64,000 bases of DNA from JAAZGD01 sp034003765 (GCA_034003765.1 JAVEXZ010000001.1:1-64000); one strand, 5' to 3'. Positions 33,503 through 43,320 are shown, counted from the first letter of the stretch. Notes: a model not told the origin generated them from the sequence alone. Numbers and translations are program-made.

Positions 33503-35536
33503 CTATGATGAGGACTGTTTTAGGAGTCGGTTTATTTTCTCTTTAAGCAAGGGGTGGTTTTCCAAAATTGGATCTTGATTCAACAAATCTCTTGCCTCTT
33601 CTTTTACCACTTGTAAAATTGGCAGGTGCTTACTTAAGTCAGCCATTATTAGTTCTGGAAGTCCATGCTGTTTGGTTCCAAAGACTTCTCCAGGGCCCCT
33701 TAGTTCCAAATCTTTTTCTGCAATATAAAAACCGTCTGTGGACTGGGTCATTATTTCCATTCTTGCCAGGGCATATTCCGTTTCCTTAGAGGATACTAGG
33801 AAACAGTAGCTTTGTTCAAGTCCTCTACCAACGCGGCCTCTTAATTGATGAAGCTGGGCAAGGCCAAAGCGTTCTGCATTTTCAACCACCATAACACTGG
33901 CATTTGGTACATTTATTCCCACCTCAATAACAACGGTGGCAACTAGAAGGTCAACCTCTCCTTTTTGAAAATCAATCATAACCTTTTCTTTGTCTTGGCT
34001 AGACATACTTCCATGAAGAAGTGCAACATTATAGGAGGGATATCGCTTTGCCAGCTCTTTGTGGACCTCTTCTGCAGACTTCGCTTCCAAAACTTCAGAT
34101 TCTTCAATTAAAGGAGTGACAACATAGCATTGGTGGCCTTTTTCCAATTGGCTTTCAACAAAGTCGTACATCTTGCTTCTTTTACTTTCACTCCTTACGC
34201 CATATGTTAGGATCTTTTGTCTACCAGGAGGCATCTCATCCAGTAGGGAAATATCCAGGTCTCCATAAAGTATGGCGGCCAAGGTTCTTGGAATAGGTGT
34301 AGCTGACATAACCAAAGTGTCTACGGACTGGCCTTTTTCTCCCAAAGCGATTCTCTGGTCTACTCCGAAGCGATGCTGTTCATCGGTTATTACAAGGCTT
34401 AAGTTATGAAATTCCACTCCAGGTTGGATTATAGCATGGGTGCCTACAATAACTTGGGCCTGACCATCTTTTATTGCTTGTAAGGTCCCTTCTTTGTCTT
34501 TTGTGGTCATGGAAGATACAAGTAAGTGGACAGATAGGCCTTGAGGCTCTAAAAACTCTCTTAGGCTTTGGTAATGCTGTCTGGCCAACAATTCTGTGGG
34601 TACCATCATAACCCCTTGTAAGTGGTTTTTTGCTGCCTTATAAAGAGCTGCTGCTGCAATTACTGTTTTGCCACTTCCAACATCTCCTTGGATTAATCTA
34701 GCCATGGCTAGGGGTTGGTCCATGGATTCAAAGACTTCCTTCATTACCCTATCCTGGGCACCAGTAAGCCTAAAGCTTAGGCTCTTCTGAAATTTTTCTA
34801 ACAATAAAGGTTCTTTGTAGGCGTGACTCTTTTCAGCCTGTCTTAATTCTGCATTGCGAGCAAGTAGTCCAGTTTGAAGAAGGAAAAGTTCGTCGAAAAC
34901 AAGTCGAAACTTCCCTTGTTTCAAGGTTAACTCATTTTCGGGGAAGTGTATATTCTTTAAGGCAAAGGATAAATCGCAAAGTCGGTTCCGCTCTCGGATA
35001 TCAAGGGGCATATAATCTATTATTGAAGCTAGGGCTGACACAGCTTGTCGCTGATATTTTAGCATTTCTAATTGGCTGATTCCTCCAGTCAAGGGGTAAA
35101 CAGGCCTAATGCCTTCCATTTGACCCTCCTTATAGGGATTGAACTCTGGGTGAACCATTGATACCTTGCTGCCTTCAAATCTGGGCTTTCCGTAGAATTC
35201 ATACTCTTTGCCCACTTGGAAGGTGTTTCTAAAAAAGTAAGCATTAAAAAAAAGAACCTCTATGGTCTTTGACTGGTCTTCACAAAAAAGACGCAAGGGG
35301 GTTTTACTCCCATATCTGTTACCTCCATCATTGATTCTCAGGATTTTGACCCTTATCAATGTGGCTTTTTCGTCTCCTAAATCAGCAACTTGTGTGGGAT
35401 TCCTTCGATCTTGATAGGTTCTTGGGAAATGGTAAAGCAAATCTCCTAGGGTGGAAATCTTTAGTTTCTCAAGGGCTAGTTCTTTTTTTGGACCAACTCC
35501 CTTTAAACGGCTGACAGGGTCCTTGTATGTTATCAT
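33503..35536 (-). CDS. recG: ATP-dependent DNA helicase RecG
   Basis: RecG reverses stalled forks and processes branched DNA. An N-terminal wedge/OB domain (LKGVGPKKELALEKLKI, RTYQDRRNP) precedes the superfamily 2 motor: QGDVGSGKTVIAAAALYKA (motif I), DEQHRFGVDQR (motif II), SATPIPRT (III) and QLRGRVGRG (VI). Length 677. It overlaps asp23 by ATGA. The DAK/YloV gene usually between asp23 and recG is absent. Confidence 0.95.
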   Translation of the reverse strand: MITYKDPVSRLKGVGPKKELALEKLKISTLGDLLYHFPRTYQDRRNPTQVADLGDEKATLIRVKILRINDGGNRYGSKTPLRLFCEDQSKTIEVLFFNAYFFRNTFQVGKEYEFYGKPRFEGSKVSMVHPEFNPYKEGQMEGIRPVYPLTGGISQLEMLKYQRQAVSALASIIDYMPLDIRERNRLCDLSFALKNIHFPENELTLKQGKFRLVFDELFLLQTGLLARNAELRQAEKSHAYKEPLLLEKFQKSLSFRLTGAQDRVMKEVFESMDQPLAMARLIQGDVGSGKTVIAAAALYKAAKNHLQGVMMVPTELLARQHYQSLREFLEPQGLSVHLLVSSMTTKDKEGTLQAIKDGQAQVIVGTHAIIQPGVEFHNLSLVITDEQHRFGVDQRIALGEKGQSVDTLVMSATPIPRTLAAILYGDLDISLLDEMPPGRQKILTYGVRSESKRSKMYDFVESQLEKGHQCYVVTPLIEESEVLEAKSAEEVHKELAKRYPSYNVALLHGSMSSQDKEKVMIDFQKGEVDLLVATVVIEVGINVPNASVMVVENAERFGLAQLHQLRGRVGRGLEQSYCFLVSSKETEYALARMEIMTQSTDGFYIAEKDLELRGPGEVFGTKQHGLPELIMADLSKHLPILQVVKEEARDLLNQDPILENHPLLKEKINRLLKQSSS

Positions 35537-35934
35537 GTCCGATCCCTTTTAACTTCGATATACCTTCTTGTTAGCTGTTGGGATAAGGTTCCCGCCACAA
35601 CAACGGCTACACTATTTGGCTCAACGGTGGTAAAGCTTTTGATATTGTTTTGAATTTCATCTATAAGCTGATTGGTTACCTTTGCTATACTTGTACCAAA
35701 CCTTACAACAATGAAGATCCTAACATCTAGGCCTCTTGAACCCATATTAATTTCAATGTTGCTGGACTCATCAAAATATCCAATCTTTGAAAAAAGACCG
35801 GTAACAACCCTGCCTCGTGGATTTGATATAAAGACCTTACCTTCAAATCGATCCACAGCTTCTATGATTATCTTGGTAATTACGGCTTTTGTTATGGATA
35901 CTTCACCATATTCAGTGTTAAATCTGTATAGCAT
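35533..35934 (-). CDS. Asp23/Gls24-family protein
   Basis: A 133-residue Asp23-family protein (EYGEVSITKAVITKIIIEAVDRFEG; VRFGTSIAKVTNQLIDEIQNNI). Members are envelope-stress-associated proteins of Gram-positives; in this position (after rpmB) the gene is conserved across Firmicutes as yloU-like. It is translationally coupled to recG. Biochemical role is not established. Confidence 0.88.
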   Translation of the reverse strand: MLYRFNTEYGEVSITKAVITKIIIEAVDRFEGKVFISNPRGRVVTGLFSKIGYFDESSNIEINMGSRGLDVRIFIVVRFGTSIAKVTNQLIDEIQNNIKSFTTVEPNSVAVVVAGTLSQQLTRRYIEVKRDRT

Positions 35935-35984
35935 ATCCGCCCTTTCGCAAAAAAAAATGTACTATGAGTTATTATAGCACATCT

Positions 35985-36010
35985 AAAAAAACCTGCATAA
36001 CAGGTTTTTT
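35985..36010 (-). terminator. Intrinsic terminator of rpmB
   Basis: AAAAAACCTG and CAGGTTTTTT form a stem with a short loop on the minus strand, ending in seven T residues, 8 bp after the rpmB stop. Confidence 0.85.
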
Positions 36011-36017
36011 AGTGGGT

Positions 36018-36209
36018 TTATACGGCGCGGTTTACTTTACCAGAACGTAAGCATCTTGTACAAACGTTTGCTCTTCGGGCTGTTCCGTTTTCATTTACTC
36101 TTACAGATTGAATATTTGCATTCCATTTACGTCGAGTATGTCGGTTTGAATGGGATACATTGTTCCCTGAAACCTGACTCTTCCCGCATACTTCGCATTT
36201 CCTTGACAT
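36018..36209 (-). CDS. rpmB: 50S ribosomal protein L28
   Basis: The 63-residue protein reads MSRKCEVCGKSQVSGNNVSHSNRHTRRKWNAN and ends in VCTRCLRSGKVNRAV; the CxxC pairs indicate the zinc-binding form. GGAGG eight bases before the ATG at 36209 sets the start; an in-frame ATG three codons upstream overlaps the ribosome site. Asp23 and recG follow after its terminator. Confidence 0.95.
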   Translation of the reverse strand: MSRKCEVCGKSQVSGNNVSHSNRHTRRKWNANIQSVRVNENGTARRANVCTRCLRSGKVNRAV

Positions 36210-36352
36210 TTCCCGCACCTCCTTTTTATATCTTAAGCTTTCGCCTTATTTCTATTATTAAATTTTCAACATAGCATACACTAATTGATATGTAGATGTC
36301 GAACAAAATTTATTATAGCAAATCAAAAGCCTATTTACAAGAGTTTTTTATG

Positions 36353-36412
36353 ATAATTCCCATTCATCCCTCATTATCCATCATTACCACCCATTACCCC
36401 TCATTACTTGTG
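36353..36412. repeat. Low-complexity CATTA-rich intergenic stretch
   Basis: Repeated CCCTCATTA, CCATCATTA and CCCATTACC-like units (TAATGAGG/TAATGGG on the other strand) fill part of the gap between the two-component operon and rpmB. No gene is seen here. Confidence 0.6.
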
Positions 36413-36471
36413 TCATAAAGGATATTGTTAGAGTTCTTTAAGATAATTATCATTTACCACTTACTCACAAA

Positions 36472-37854
36472 CTACTTTAAGTTGTATTCTACCAGTTTAT
36501 TGAATAATTGTCTTCTTGTAATATCTAGTATCAAAGCTACCCTATCTAAATCTTGTGGGTATTTGGCTAGAAGGCTTTCAATGTAGCCTTTTTCAAGTTC
36601 TTTGCGAAGATCCCTAAGTGAGGGTTCTTTGTTGTCATCCTTTACCTTAAGGGGGCTTGGACTTTCTTCTGGTGGTTGAGAGGAATATGACCCTTGGAAT
36701 TCTGGAGGAAGGCAGTCCTCCCCAACAAAACCATTCTCAGATAAAACAACCAACCTTTCGATAATATTTTTCAACTCCCTAACATTGCCAGGATATGTAT
36801 AATTCAAAAGAAAGTTTTTTACAGGGTCTGACATACTAGTGATGGTTTTGTTGGATTCATGTTGATATTTTTCCATGAAATAATCTATAAACAATGGAAT
36901 ATCCTCTTTTCGCTCTCGGAGTGGAGGTATTTCCAGGACGATGGTACTTATCCTATAAAAAAGGTCACTTCTAAAGGTCCCGTCTTTCATATCATCATAA
37001 AGATTTCTATTAGTTGCTGAGATTAATCTAAAATCCACATCAATGGGGGTGTTGTTACCTAAACGGTATATTTTTTTGCTCTCAATGGTTTTCAAAAGTT
37101 TTCCTTGCAAATTAGGAGTAATCCCACCTATTTCATCAAGGAATAGGGTCCCCTTTTGGGCCCCTTCAAATAGGCCAATCCTTTTCTGCATGGCGCCAGT
37201 AAATGACCCTCTTTCATGGCCAAAGAGTTCAGACTCCAAAATTGATTCGGACAGGGCTTGGCAGTTCAGTTCTAAAAAATTATTTGCCTTTCTTTTACTA
37301 TAGTTGTGAATATGTGTAGCCAAAACTTCTTTTCCTGAACCTGATTCTCCAAAAATCAATATGTTAGAATCACTAGCTGCTGCTCTTTCTGATAGCTCAA
37401 GTATCTTTTGGAAGGATGGTACTTTAGAGTCCAACATAAAGCCTTTTCCATAGTTTTGTTTTCTCAAAAGTGAGTTTTCTATTTCCAGTTGCTTGCTATT
37501 TGCTAGCCTCTTGATTTCAAATATGAGCTCTTCTGGGGCTGAGCCTTTTGTAATGTAGGTATATGCTCCCTCTTTCATGGTGGCAACGGCTTTTTCTATT
37601 GTTCCGTAGGCTGTCATGATAATAACCTCTGTGCTTGGTTTTATGGATTTTATTTCACGGAGTAATTCATCTCCATTCATTTCTGGCATCATTAAATCTG
37701 TAACCACTAGGTCATAATCTTCCTTCTGGAGGAGTTTAAGTGCTTCCTTGCCATTACTGCAGGTTGTAACTCTATAATGCTCTTCCAGTAAAATCATCTT
37801 TAATACTTCACAATAGTCTGGTTCGTCGTCTACAACAAGAATTTTCAAAATCAT
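36472..37854 (-). CDS. Sigma-54-dependent response regulator (NtrC/AtoC family)
   Basis: A 460-residue activator with receiver, AAA+ and DNA-binding domains. Receiver: acidic pair Asp9/Asp10 and phosphoacceptor Asp53 (VVTDLMMPEMNG). AAA+ domain: Walker A GESGSGKE, sigma-54-contact loop written GSFTGA (consensus GAFTGA), Walker B TLFLDEIG, and the ELNCQALSESILESELFGHE block. C-terminus: Fis-type helix-turn-helix (DRVALILDITRRQLFNKLVEY). It begins 1 bp after the kinase gene, with which it forms a two-component pair. Start ATG 37854 is used; a TTG three codons earlier is possible. The likely targets are the gabT/APC genes nearby. Confidence 0.92.
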   Translation of the reverse strand: MILKILVVDDEPDYCEVLKMILLEEHYRVTTCSNGKEALKLLQKEDYDLVVTDLMMPEMNGDELLREIKSIKPSTEVIIMTAYGTIEKAVATMKEGAYTYITKGSAPEELIFEIKRLANSKQLEIENSLLRKQNYGKGFMLDSKVPSFQKILELSERAAASDSNILIFGESGSGKEVLATHIHNYSKRKANNFLELNCQALSESILESELFGHERGSFTGAMQKRIGLFEGAQKGTLFLDEIGGITPNLQGKLLKTIESKKIYRLGNNTPIDVDFRLISATNRNLYDDMKDGTFRSDLFYRISTIVLEIPPLRERKEDIPLFIDYFMEKYQHESNKTITSMSDPVKNFLLNYTYPGNVRELKNIIERLVVLSENGFVGEDCLPPEFQGSYSSQPPEESPSPLKVKDDNKEPSLRDLRKELEKGYIESLLAKYPQDLDRVALILDITRRQLFNKLVEYNLK

Positions 37855-37855
37855 A

Positions 37856-39892
37856 CTATTCAACTTTACTGCTCCCTTCCTGGCTTTCCAGTGGAAATTC
37901 AAGATAAAACTCAGTTCCATAGCCTTCTTCACTTGCCAAATTAATTGTACCATTCATCTTTTGAACTTCATTATATACTATATAAAGGCCTAAACCATTA
38001 CCCTTTTTTCGGGTTTTAGTGGTAAAAAAAGGATTGTAGATGCTGTCTAAATATTTCTTGGGTATTCCAGTCCCATAATCTTTTACAGAAACTGTGAAGC
38101 TCTCTTTTTTCTTTTTGAGTTTAATTTTAATTTCCCCACCCTCAGGGCTGGCGTCAATGGCATTTGCTATAAGGTTAACCAAGATCATGTTAAATGATTC
38201 TTTTAGTATCTGGACTTGAAAATCTTCTTCGCAGTCAATCTCAATTTCTATTCCTTGGTCTAGGGTTTTTTGCTCATGTAGAAATAATATGGAGTCAAAA
38301 TGCTGCTTTATCCAAACCACTTCTTTGTCACTTGTTGATATTCTTGAAAAATTCAAGAGATTGTTAATTATATTGCTTGAGGTTTCAACGGATTTTTCAA
38401 TTACCTGTAGGGCCAGGGCCCTCTTTTCACTGTCTTTGGGGTCCATGGTTTTTAATAGATAACAGTAATTCCTGATTATTCCTAAGGGATTCCTAATTTC
38501 ATGGGCCACCCCTGCTGCCAGCTGACCCACGGCTATCATTTTGTTGTCTTGAATTATTTGCCGTTTTGCCGTCCTTACACTGGTTACATCATTTGCAATG
38601 AAAAGAATTTTTTCCAATTGATTTCTAGGATTATTAATAGGGAAAACTCCCACTTCAAAGATCTGGTTTTTATCATTAATTTCTAAATTAATGCTAGTTT
38701 TGTTTATAGAGGTTTCTTCTATTGCATCTGTTATCTTCTGTTTCACATCCTTTGTTAGGCTCCAAATATCCATGAATAATTGACCAATAATAGCTTGTCT
38801 TCTTTCATCTAAGAGTTCCAAAAAGGCCTTATTGATATCCAAAACCCTACCCTGTCTATCTAATTCTGCCATAAGGTAGGACACTCCATTAAAGGTAGTC
38901 CGCATTTCATTTTGGCTGCTGACTAGTTCCTCCATCCTGGTCCTTAATTCCTCATATAAATTCTTATTGGAATTATAGTAGATAAAGAAAACTGCAAGAA
39001 CTCCACAAAAAATTATAATTAAGACTAAGAACAAGTCCATAAAAGGACTCTCTTCCACAAAAGACGTTGGCAATCCATACCATTTTCCCTGAAGTTGGGC
39101 CAATATTGGTTTTAGGTCTTGATTGCTAAGTAAATTGCTGACAATAGAATATAATACCTTCTTGTCCTTTGCTACAATTATGCAAACATTTCTTTGAAAA
39201 ACACTCACAGCTTGGTCTAAATATGAGTTAGTAGCTTGGTTTTTTTGAAGTGCAAGAGCTATTGCTTGTTGGTTGCCAGCAACAAAATCCCATTCTTCTG
39301 ATATAGCCCTTTGGATCATGGAGTCAATGGAGTTTTCAGAGGTGAAGTCCACTGGCTCACCCTGGTACTTAAGGTCCAGGAGTTTTTCTGTTTGTAAATC
39401 GTTTTCTAGGGCTAGTCCTTTGTTTGATAGAGTCTTTTTTAAATTCTCTCGAACAAAGAGAGAACCCTTGGTTTTAAGTATGGGAACACTAAAATCTATT
39501 GCCTCTGATTGGTTGCGAATGGGGTTTGTAACTTCACTAATAAGGCAATCTAGACTCTCTAATTCTTCAATTTTAACACCCAATGTTGATGAGGCTATGG
39601 GGACAAGCCTTATAGTTTTCCCCGTGGGGTGAAAAATCTCTGTCAGATAATCATATAAAAAGCCTTGTTGATAAGACCCATCCTCTTCTCTAATTAATAA
39701 ATAGAGTAAATCTTCTGAGATACCCACAGTAATTTCTCCAGTATCAGCCAGATAATTTTTCTGTAGATTGTTCCACCTAATAGAGGAATTATTATTGCCT
39801 TCTACTTTAACAGAGCTTTCCACCTGGTTATATATAACCATTATGGTGACGCAGAGTATTATAAGGATCAAGAAAATTGACTCTTTTTTCAT
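37856..39892 (-). CDS. Sensor histidine kinase with extracellular solute-binding domain
   Basis: A 678-residue kinase. Membrane helix at about 5-25, an extracellular region (about 40-265) reading like a bacterial family-3 solute-binding protein (GEITVGISEDLLYLLIREEDGS), a second helix (about 283-305), a PAS domain (about 330-430), HisKA with H-box AAGVAHEIRNPLG and HATPase with NLIANAIDASP, DYGTGIP and GNGLGLYI. It overlaps the upstream APC permease by ATGA and precedes the sigma-54 activator, so it probably senses the amino acid carried by the permease; that is inferred from context. Confidence 0.92.
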   Translation of the reverse strand: MKKESIFLILIILCVTIMVIYNQVESSVKVEGNNNSSIRWNNLQKNYLADTGEITVGISEDLLYLLIREEDGSYQQGFLYDYLTEIFHPTGKTIRLVPIASSTLGVKIEELESLDCLISEVTNPIRNQSEAIDFSVPILKTKGSLFVRENLKKTLSNKGLALENDLQTEKLLDLKYQGEPVDFTSENSIDSMIQRAISEEWDFVAGNQQAIALALQKNQATNSYLDQAVSVFQRNVCIIVAKDKKVLYSIVSNLLSNQDLKPILAQLQGKWYGLPTSFVEESPFMDLFLVLIIIFCGVLAVFFIYYNSNKNLYEELRTRMEELVSSQNEMRTTFNGVSYLMAELDRQGRVLDINKAFLELLDERRQAIIGQLFMDIWSLTKDVKQKITDAIEETSINKTSINLEINDKNQIFEVGVFPINNPRNQLEKILFIANDVTSVRTAKRQIIQDNKMIAVGQLAAGVAHEIRNPLGIIRNYCYLLKTMDPKDSEKRALALQVIEKSVETSSNIINNLLNFSRISTSDKEVVWIKQHFDSILFLHEQKTLDQGIEIEIDCEEDFQVQILKESFNMILVNLIANAIDASPEGGEIKIKLKKKKESFTVSVKDYGTGIPKKYLDSIYNPFFTTKTRKKGNGLGLYIVYNEVQKMNGTINLASEEGYGTEFYLEFPLESQEGSSKVE

Positions 39893-41415
39893 TTTCCCTC
39901 CTTGTTGTAACTCTTTTTATAGGTATGGCTTTTTCTTGAAAATTCTTCTCCGAAAATCAAGCTCTCTCTCTCCATATTACTTACACTACCAACCTGAATA
40001 TGGTTTATAAAGAGGAGAATTATGCCTAGAATAATCCATAGGACAATAAACAACAATTCTTCTGACCAGGATTTTACCACTGTTGTGGAAACAAATAGAA
40101 TGAAATAAAGCCCAGAAAATATAAGTGCACCCCAGCCAATAAGCTTTCCCCCTCGCAATTTAAAGGGTCTTGATAAATCAGGTTCTTTCCACCTTAAAAT
40201 AACGAAGCTTCCAGATACTACAAAGTAGCCAAAAAGAGCACAAAAGGCACTGGCATTCACAAGCCATACAAAAGCATTTTTCCCTAGTAATGGGGAGAGA
40301 ATGCAAATTACTCCTACCATCAACGTTGCAGCCCAAGGGGTTTGGTGGGTTTTATGGAGTTTACCAAAAACTGCGGGTAACATTTTGGCCCGTCCCATTG
40401 CAAATAAGAGACGAGATGCTCCCATAAAAAACCCATTCCAACATGTTAAAATACCAAGAAGTCCGCCCATGATAACAATTTTGCCAAAAAACGGGTCACC
40501 GTAGGCATAAGTCATAACATCTGCAGCTGGAATAAGCCCAGAACTACGAATTTCAAAGGGTGCGGCTAATGTAACACCAACAATTATCATTACATACCAT
40601 ATACAAGCAAAGACGATACAGACAACAACCATCCTTCCAACGTCCCTTAGGGGTATATTCATTTCTTCTGCAGACTGTGGAATTACATCAAATCCAACTA
40701 GCATGGATGGTACCATTAATACAACATATGTTAAGCCATTTATTTCTCTAATAAGAGGGACCATGTTATCCGTACTACCAAATGTCACTCCGCCAAATAG
40801 TAGAATGAATCCAATAAAAATAAAACCTGCAGTGGCCATTACCTGAAAAATAATTGCAGGTCTTGTGGCGAAAAGGTTTAATAGTGTCATAGCAATAGCC
40901 CCGAACATACCAACCAAGGCCCAAGAAAGATATACCGGAGCTCCACCTACATCCCAAAGATGAATAAATGATGGAATTGGAAGCAAGTAATCAAGAGCAG
41001 TTGAAATAGCAATGCTTTCCCAAGCAGCGACTGCAATATATGCAAAGGCCATAATCCAGCCAACTACCCAGGCAACCTGCTTACCCATGGCACGATATAC
41101 ATATACTATTTCTCCACCAGCTAAAGGTAAGGCGGAGGTAAGCTCCCCGTATGAAAGCCCCACCAATATAATTATGCTGGCTCCTGCTAGAAATGCAATA
41201 ATAGCCCCCCAAAAACCAGCTTCATTAACCCAGGTTGTTGTCACCATTACCCAACTCCAACCAACCATGGTTCCAAAACCCAAGGCTAAAATATCCGTAC
41301 GGCCCAAGGCTTTGGAAAAAGTGTTTCTTTTATTTATTTCGGAAGGCTCAATCTGATCTTGTTTCAATTTGCCTGTCTCTTTCCTTGATATTAAATTCAG
41401 CCAAATTTCTATCAT
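39889..41415 (-). CDS. APC-family amino acid permease (copy 1)
   Basis: A 508-residue protein with about 12 membrane helices and the APC signature near the N-terminus (LALGFGTMVGWSWVMV, LPLAGGEIVYVYRAMG). It is a paralog of the permease at 43321-44802. It is the first gene of the permease-kinase-activator operon. The start is uncertain: the ATG at 41415 has no good ribosome site and an internal TTG near 41370 is possible. Substrate is probably an amino acid handled by the adjacent aminotransferases, such as GABA or a related omega-amino acid, but sequence cannot prove this. Confidence 0.88.
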   Translation of the reverse strand: MIEIWLNLISRKETGKLKQDQIEPSEINKRNTFSKALGRTDILALGFGTMVGWSWVMVTTTWVNEAGFWGAIIAFLAGASIIILVGLSYGELTSALPLAGGEIVYVYRAMGKQVAWVVGWIMAFAYIAVAAWESIAISTALDYLLPIPSFIHLWDVGGAPVYLSWALVGMFGAIAMTLLNLFATRPAIIFQVMATAGFIFIGFILLFGGVTFGSTDNMVPLIREINGLTYVVLMVPSMLVGFDVIPQSAEEMNIPLRDVGRMVVVCIVFACIWYVMIIVGVTLAAPFEIRSSGLIPAADVMTYAYGDPFFGKIVIMGGLLGILTCWNGFFMGASRLLFAMGRAKMLPAVFGKLHKTHQTPWAATLMVGVICILSPLLGKNAFVWLVNASAFCALFGYFVVSGSFVILRWKEPDLSRPFKLRGGKLIGWGALIFSGLYFILFVSTTVVKSWSEELLFIVLWIILGIILLFINHIQVGSVSNMERESLIFGEEFSRKSHTYKKSYNKEGK

Positions 41416-41463
41416 TAGGATGCATAATTATCCCAGATTTTCCTACTAATTATTCTTGAATTA

Positions 41464-41492
41464 TTTATAAGGGTCAGGTGAGAATTTTTCAA
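41464..41492 (-). promoter_or_regulatory. Candidate sigma-A promoter of the permease-kinase-activator operon
   Basis: Minus-strand TTGAAA (41492-41487), 17-bp spacer, TATAAA (41469-41464), 48 bp before the permease start. The rest of the 341-bp gap 41416-41756 holds the gabT terminator and AT-rich DNA. Confidence 0.5.
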
Positions 41493-41574
41493 GCTAGGCT
41501 CCTATAAAAACTTAAGTGATAATGCTAAAGCACTTTACGACTAATAATCACCATTATATCAAGGCAAAAAGAAA

Positions 41575-41603
41575 ATGAGGTGAGTTGCTAAGACTCACCT
41601 CAT
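41575..41603 (-). terminator. Intrinsic terminator after gabT copy 1
   Basis: Perfect 11-bp stem ATGAGGTGAGT/ACTCACCTCAT with a 7-nt loop, followed on the minus strand by TTTTCTTTTT, 153 bp after the gabT stop. Confidence 0.85.
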
Positions 41604-41756
41604 TATACAATAAACTTCGGAATATTTTTTTGTATTTAGTCATTATTTAAGATTATTCTCTAGATTAAATCTCAAACTTATGAGTTGCTAGTTGGGGAAT
41701 CGCAAATTTTCTATGTTTTTTTCCAAAATTAGCCATTCTAAGTAAGTCCCCATGAA

Positions 41757-43109
41757 TTATTTAGCGAATTTCTCTAATGCCTTTTCATAAATATCAAAGC
41801 CTGCTTCAAGTTGTTCATCTGTTACGCAAAGAGGGCACAAGAACCTGATTACATTATTGTAGGTCCCTGCTGTGCTCATTAAGAGCCCTTGACTTGTAGC
41901 TTCCTTGATAATGGCTGCCACAATGTCAGGATTTGGCTCTTTTGTTGCCTTATCCTTTACATACTCAACTCCCATCATAGCTCCAATACCCCTAACATCT
42001 CCTATCACTTGATACTTTTCTTTCCATTGGTTAAATCTCTTGTTGCAACGATCAGCAATGGATTGTGCTTTTGCTGGGTAATCTTCCTTTTGCATAACAT
42101 CTAACAAGGCGATACCAGCTGAACAAGCAACTGCATTTCCTGAGTAAGTTCCACCAATTGTTCCAGGGGTTACTCCATCCATTATTTCTTGACTTGCTAC
42201 TACTGCAGATATTGGTAATCCTCCAGCAATAGATTTTGCTAGGGTTATCATATCTGGTGGGCAGCCTGCTTCCTTATAGTAGTCTGAAACGAACATTTTC
42301 CCTGATCTTGCAAATCCCGTCTGCACTTCGTCACAAACCATAAGTATTCCATTATCATCACATATTTTACGAACAGCCTTTACCCATTCGATAGGTGCAG
42401 GAATAAATCCGCCTTCTCCTGCTACAGGTTCAAATATGATTGCAGCTACATCCTTTGCTGGAGATGCTTCGATAAAGAGGTGGTCAATCTTATCAGCAAA
42501 GTATTTAATGGCTTGGGCATCCGTCATCCCCTCTGGTTTTCGATACATATTCGGAAAATCTGCACGGTAAATTCCATCTGGGAATGGGCCCATTCCTATG
42601 GAATATGCTTTTTTTGCAGTCATGGTCATAGTTAACATTGTTCTTCCGTGGAAGGCTCCAGAAAAAACGATGATATTGGGTCTTCCAGTATAGCTCTTAG
42701 CAATCTTAACTGCGTTTTCATCAGCCTCTGCTCCTGAGTTAGCAAGCATAGTTTTCTTTTTAGCTCCCTTAACAGGAACTATTGCATTAAGTTTTTCCGC
42801 AAATTCGATATATGGTTCATGGGTAACCATGTTCATCATGGCATGAAAATATTTTTCTGATTGGTTTTTTACGGCTTCTATTAATGCGGGGTGTGAATAT
42901 CCAATATTCATAACTCCAACACCACCAATCCAGTCTAAGAAAATATTTCCGTCTACGTCTTGGAACATAGCCCCTTCCCCCCGTTCTATAACGCAAGGGT
43001 AGCCACATCTGATGGCATTTGGCATATTAGCTTCTCTTCTAGCAATTATCTTTTGAGCATTCGGCCCAGGTAAAGAGGTAATGACTTTAGGTAATGCTTG
43101 TCTTAACAT
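41757..43109 (-). CDS. gabT: 4-aminobutyrate aminotransferase-like omega-aminotransferase (copy 1)
   Basis: A class-III PLP aminotransferase of 450 residues. Landmarks: LPGPNAQKIIARREA at the start, NSGAEADENAVKIAKSYTGR, CDEVQTGFARSGKMF, and the Schiff-base lysine in TLAKSIAGGLPISAV. GabT moves the amino group of GABA to 2-oxoglutarate. The paralog at 44973-46325 has the same length and near-identical motifs. The actual substrate (GABA, beta-alanine, 5-aminovalerate or another) is not resolvable. AAGGAGG precedes the ATG. Terminated before the next permease. Confidence 0.9.
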   Translation of the reverse strand: MLRQALPKVITSLPGPNAQKIIARREANMPNAIRCGYPCVIERGEGAMFQDVDGNIFLDWIGGVGVMNIGYSHPALIEAVKNQSEKYFHAMMNMVTHEPYIEFAEKLNAIVPVKGAKKKTMLANSGAEADENAVKIAKSYTGRPNIIVFSGAFHGRTMLTMTMTAKKAYSIGMGPFPDGIYRADFPNMYRKPEGMTDAQAIKYFADKIDHLFIEASPAKDVAAIIFEPVAGEGGFIPAPIEWVKAVRKICDDNGILMVCDEVQTGFARSGKMFVSDYYKEAGCPPDMITLAKSIAGGLPISAVVASQEIMDGVTPGTIGGTYSGNAVACSAGIALLDVMQKEDYPAKAQSIADRCNKRFNQWKEKYQVIGDVRGIGAMMGVEYVKDKATKEPNPDIVAAIIKEATSQGLLMSTAGTYNNVIRFLCPLCVTDEQLEAGFDIYEKALEKFAK

Positions 43110-43148
43110 TTTATTTCCTCCTTGAATTAACTCGATTTAACTAAAATT

Positions 43149-43180
43149 TATGATATTGTTATTTTAATAACAATATCATA
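43149..43180. promoter_or_regulatory. 15-bp inverted repeat upstream of gabT copy 1
   Basis: Positions 43149-43163 pair perfectly with 43166-43180 around a 2-nt centre. It lies 40 bp before gabT copy 1 and lacks a following T-run, so it is a better operator or mRNA 5' hairpin than a terminator. Confidence 0.6.
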
Positions 43181-43255
43181 CCATGGTTAATTAAATTTAG
43201 CTTTATAAATTTTTGGGTTTACAAAAGTAAATCTATTCAGTTAATTCTGTTAAAT

Positions 43256-43295
43256 CAAAAAGCAATAAAGTGAGTGTTACCACCCACTTTATTGC
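43256..43295 (-). terminator. Intrinsic terminator after APC permease copy 2
   Basis: Arms 43262-43276 and 43281-43295 (15 bp, one mismatch) with a 4-nt loop and TTTTT following on the minus strand. Confidence 0.9.
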
Positions 43296-43320
43296 CTAAG
43301 AATTAAGGATAAGTTGTGAG

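Noticed and set aside
43149..43180. Rho-independent terminator
   Set aside because: No T-run on either side long enough; a better terminator already lies at 43256-43295.
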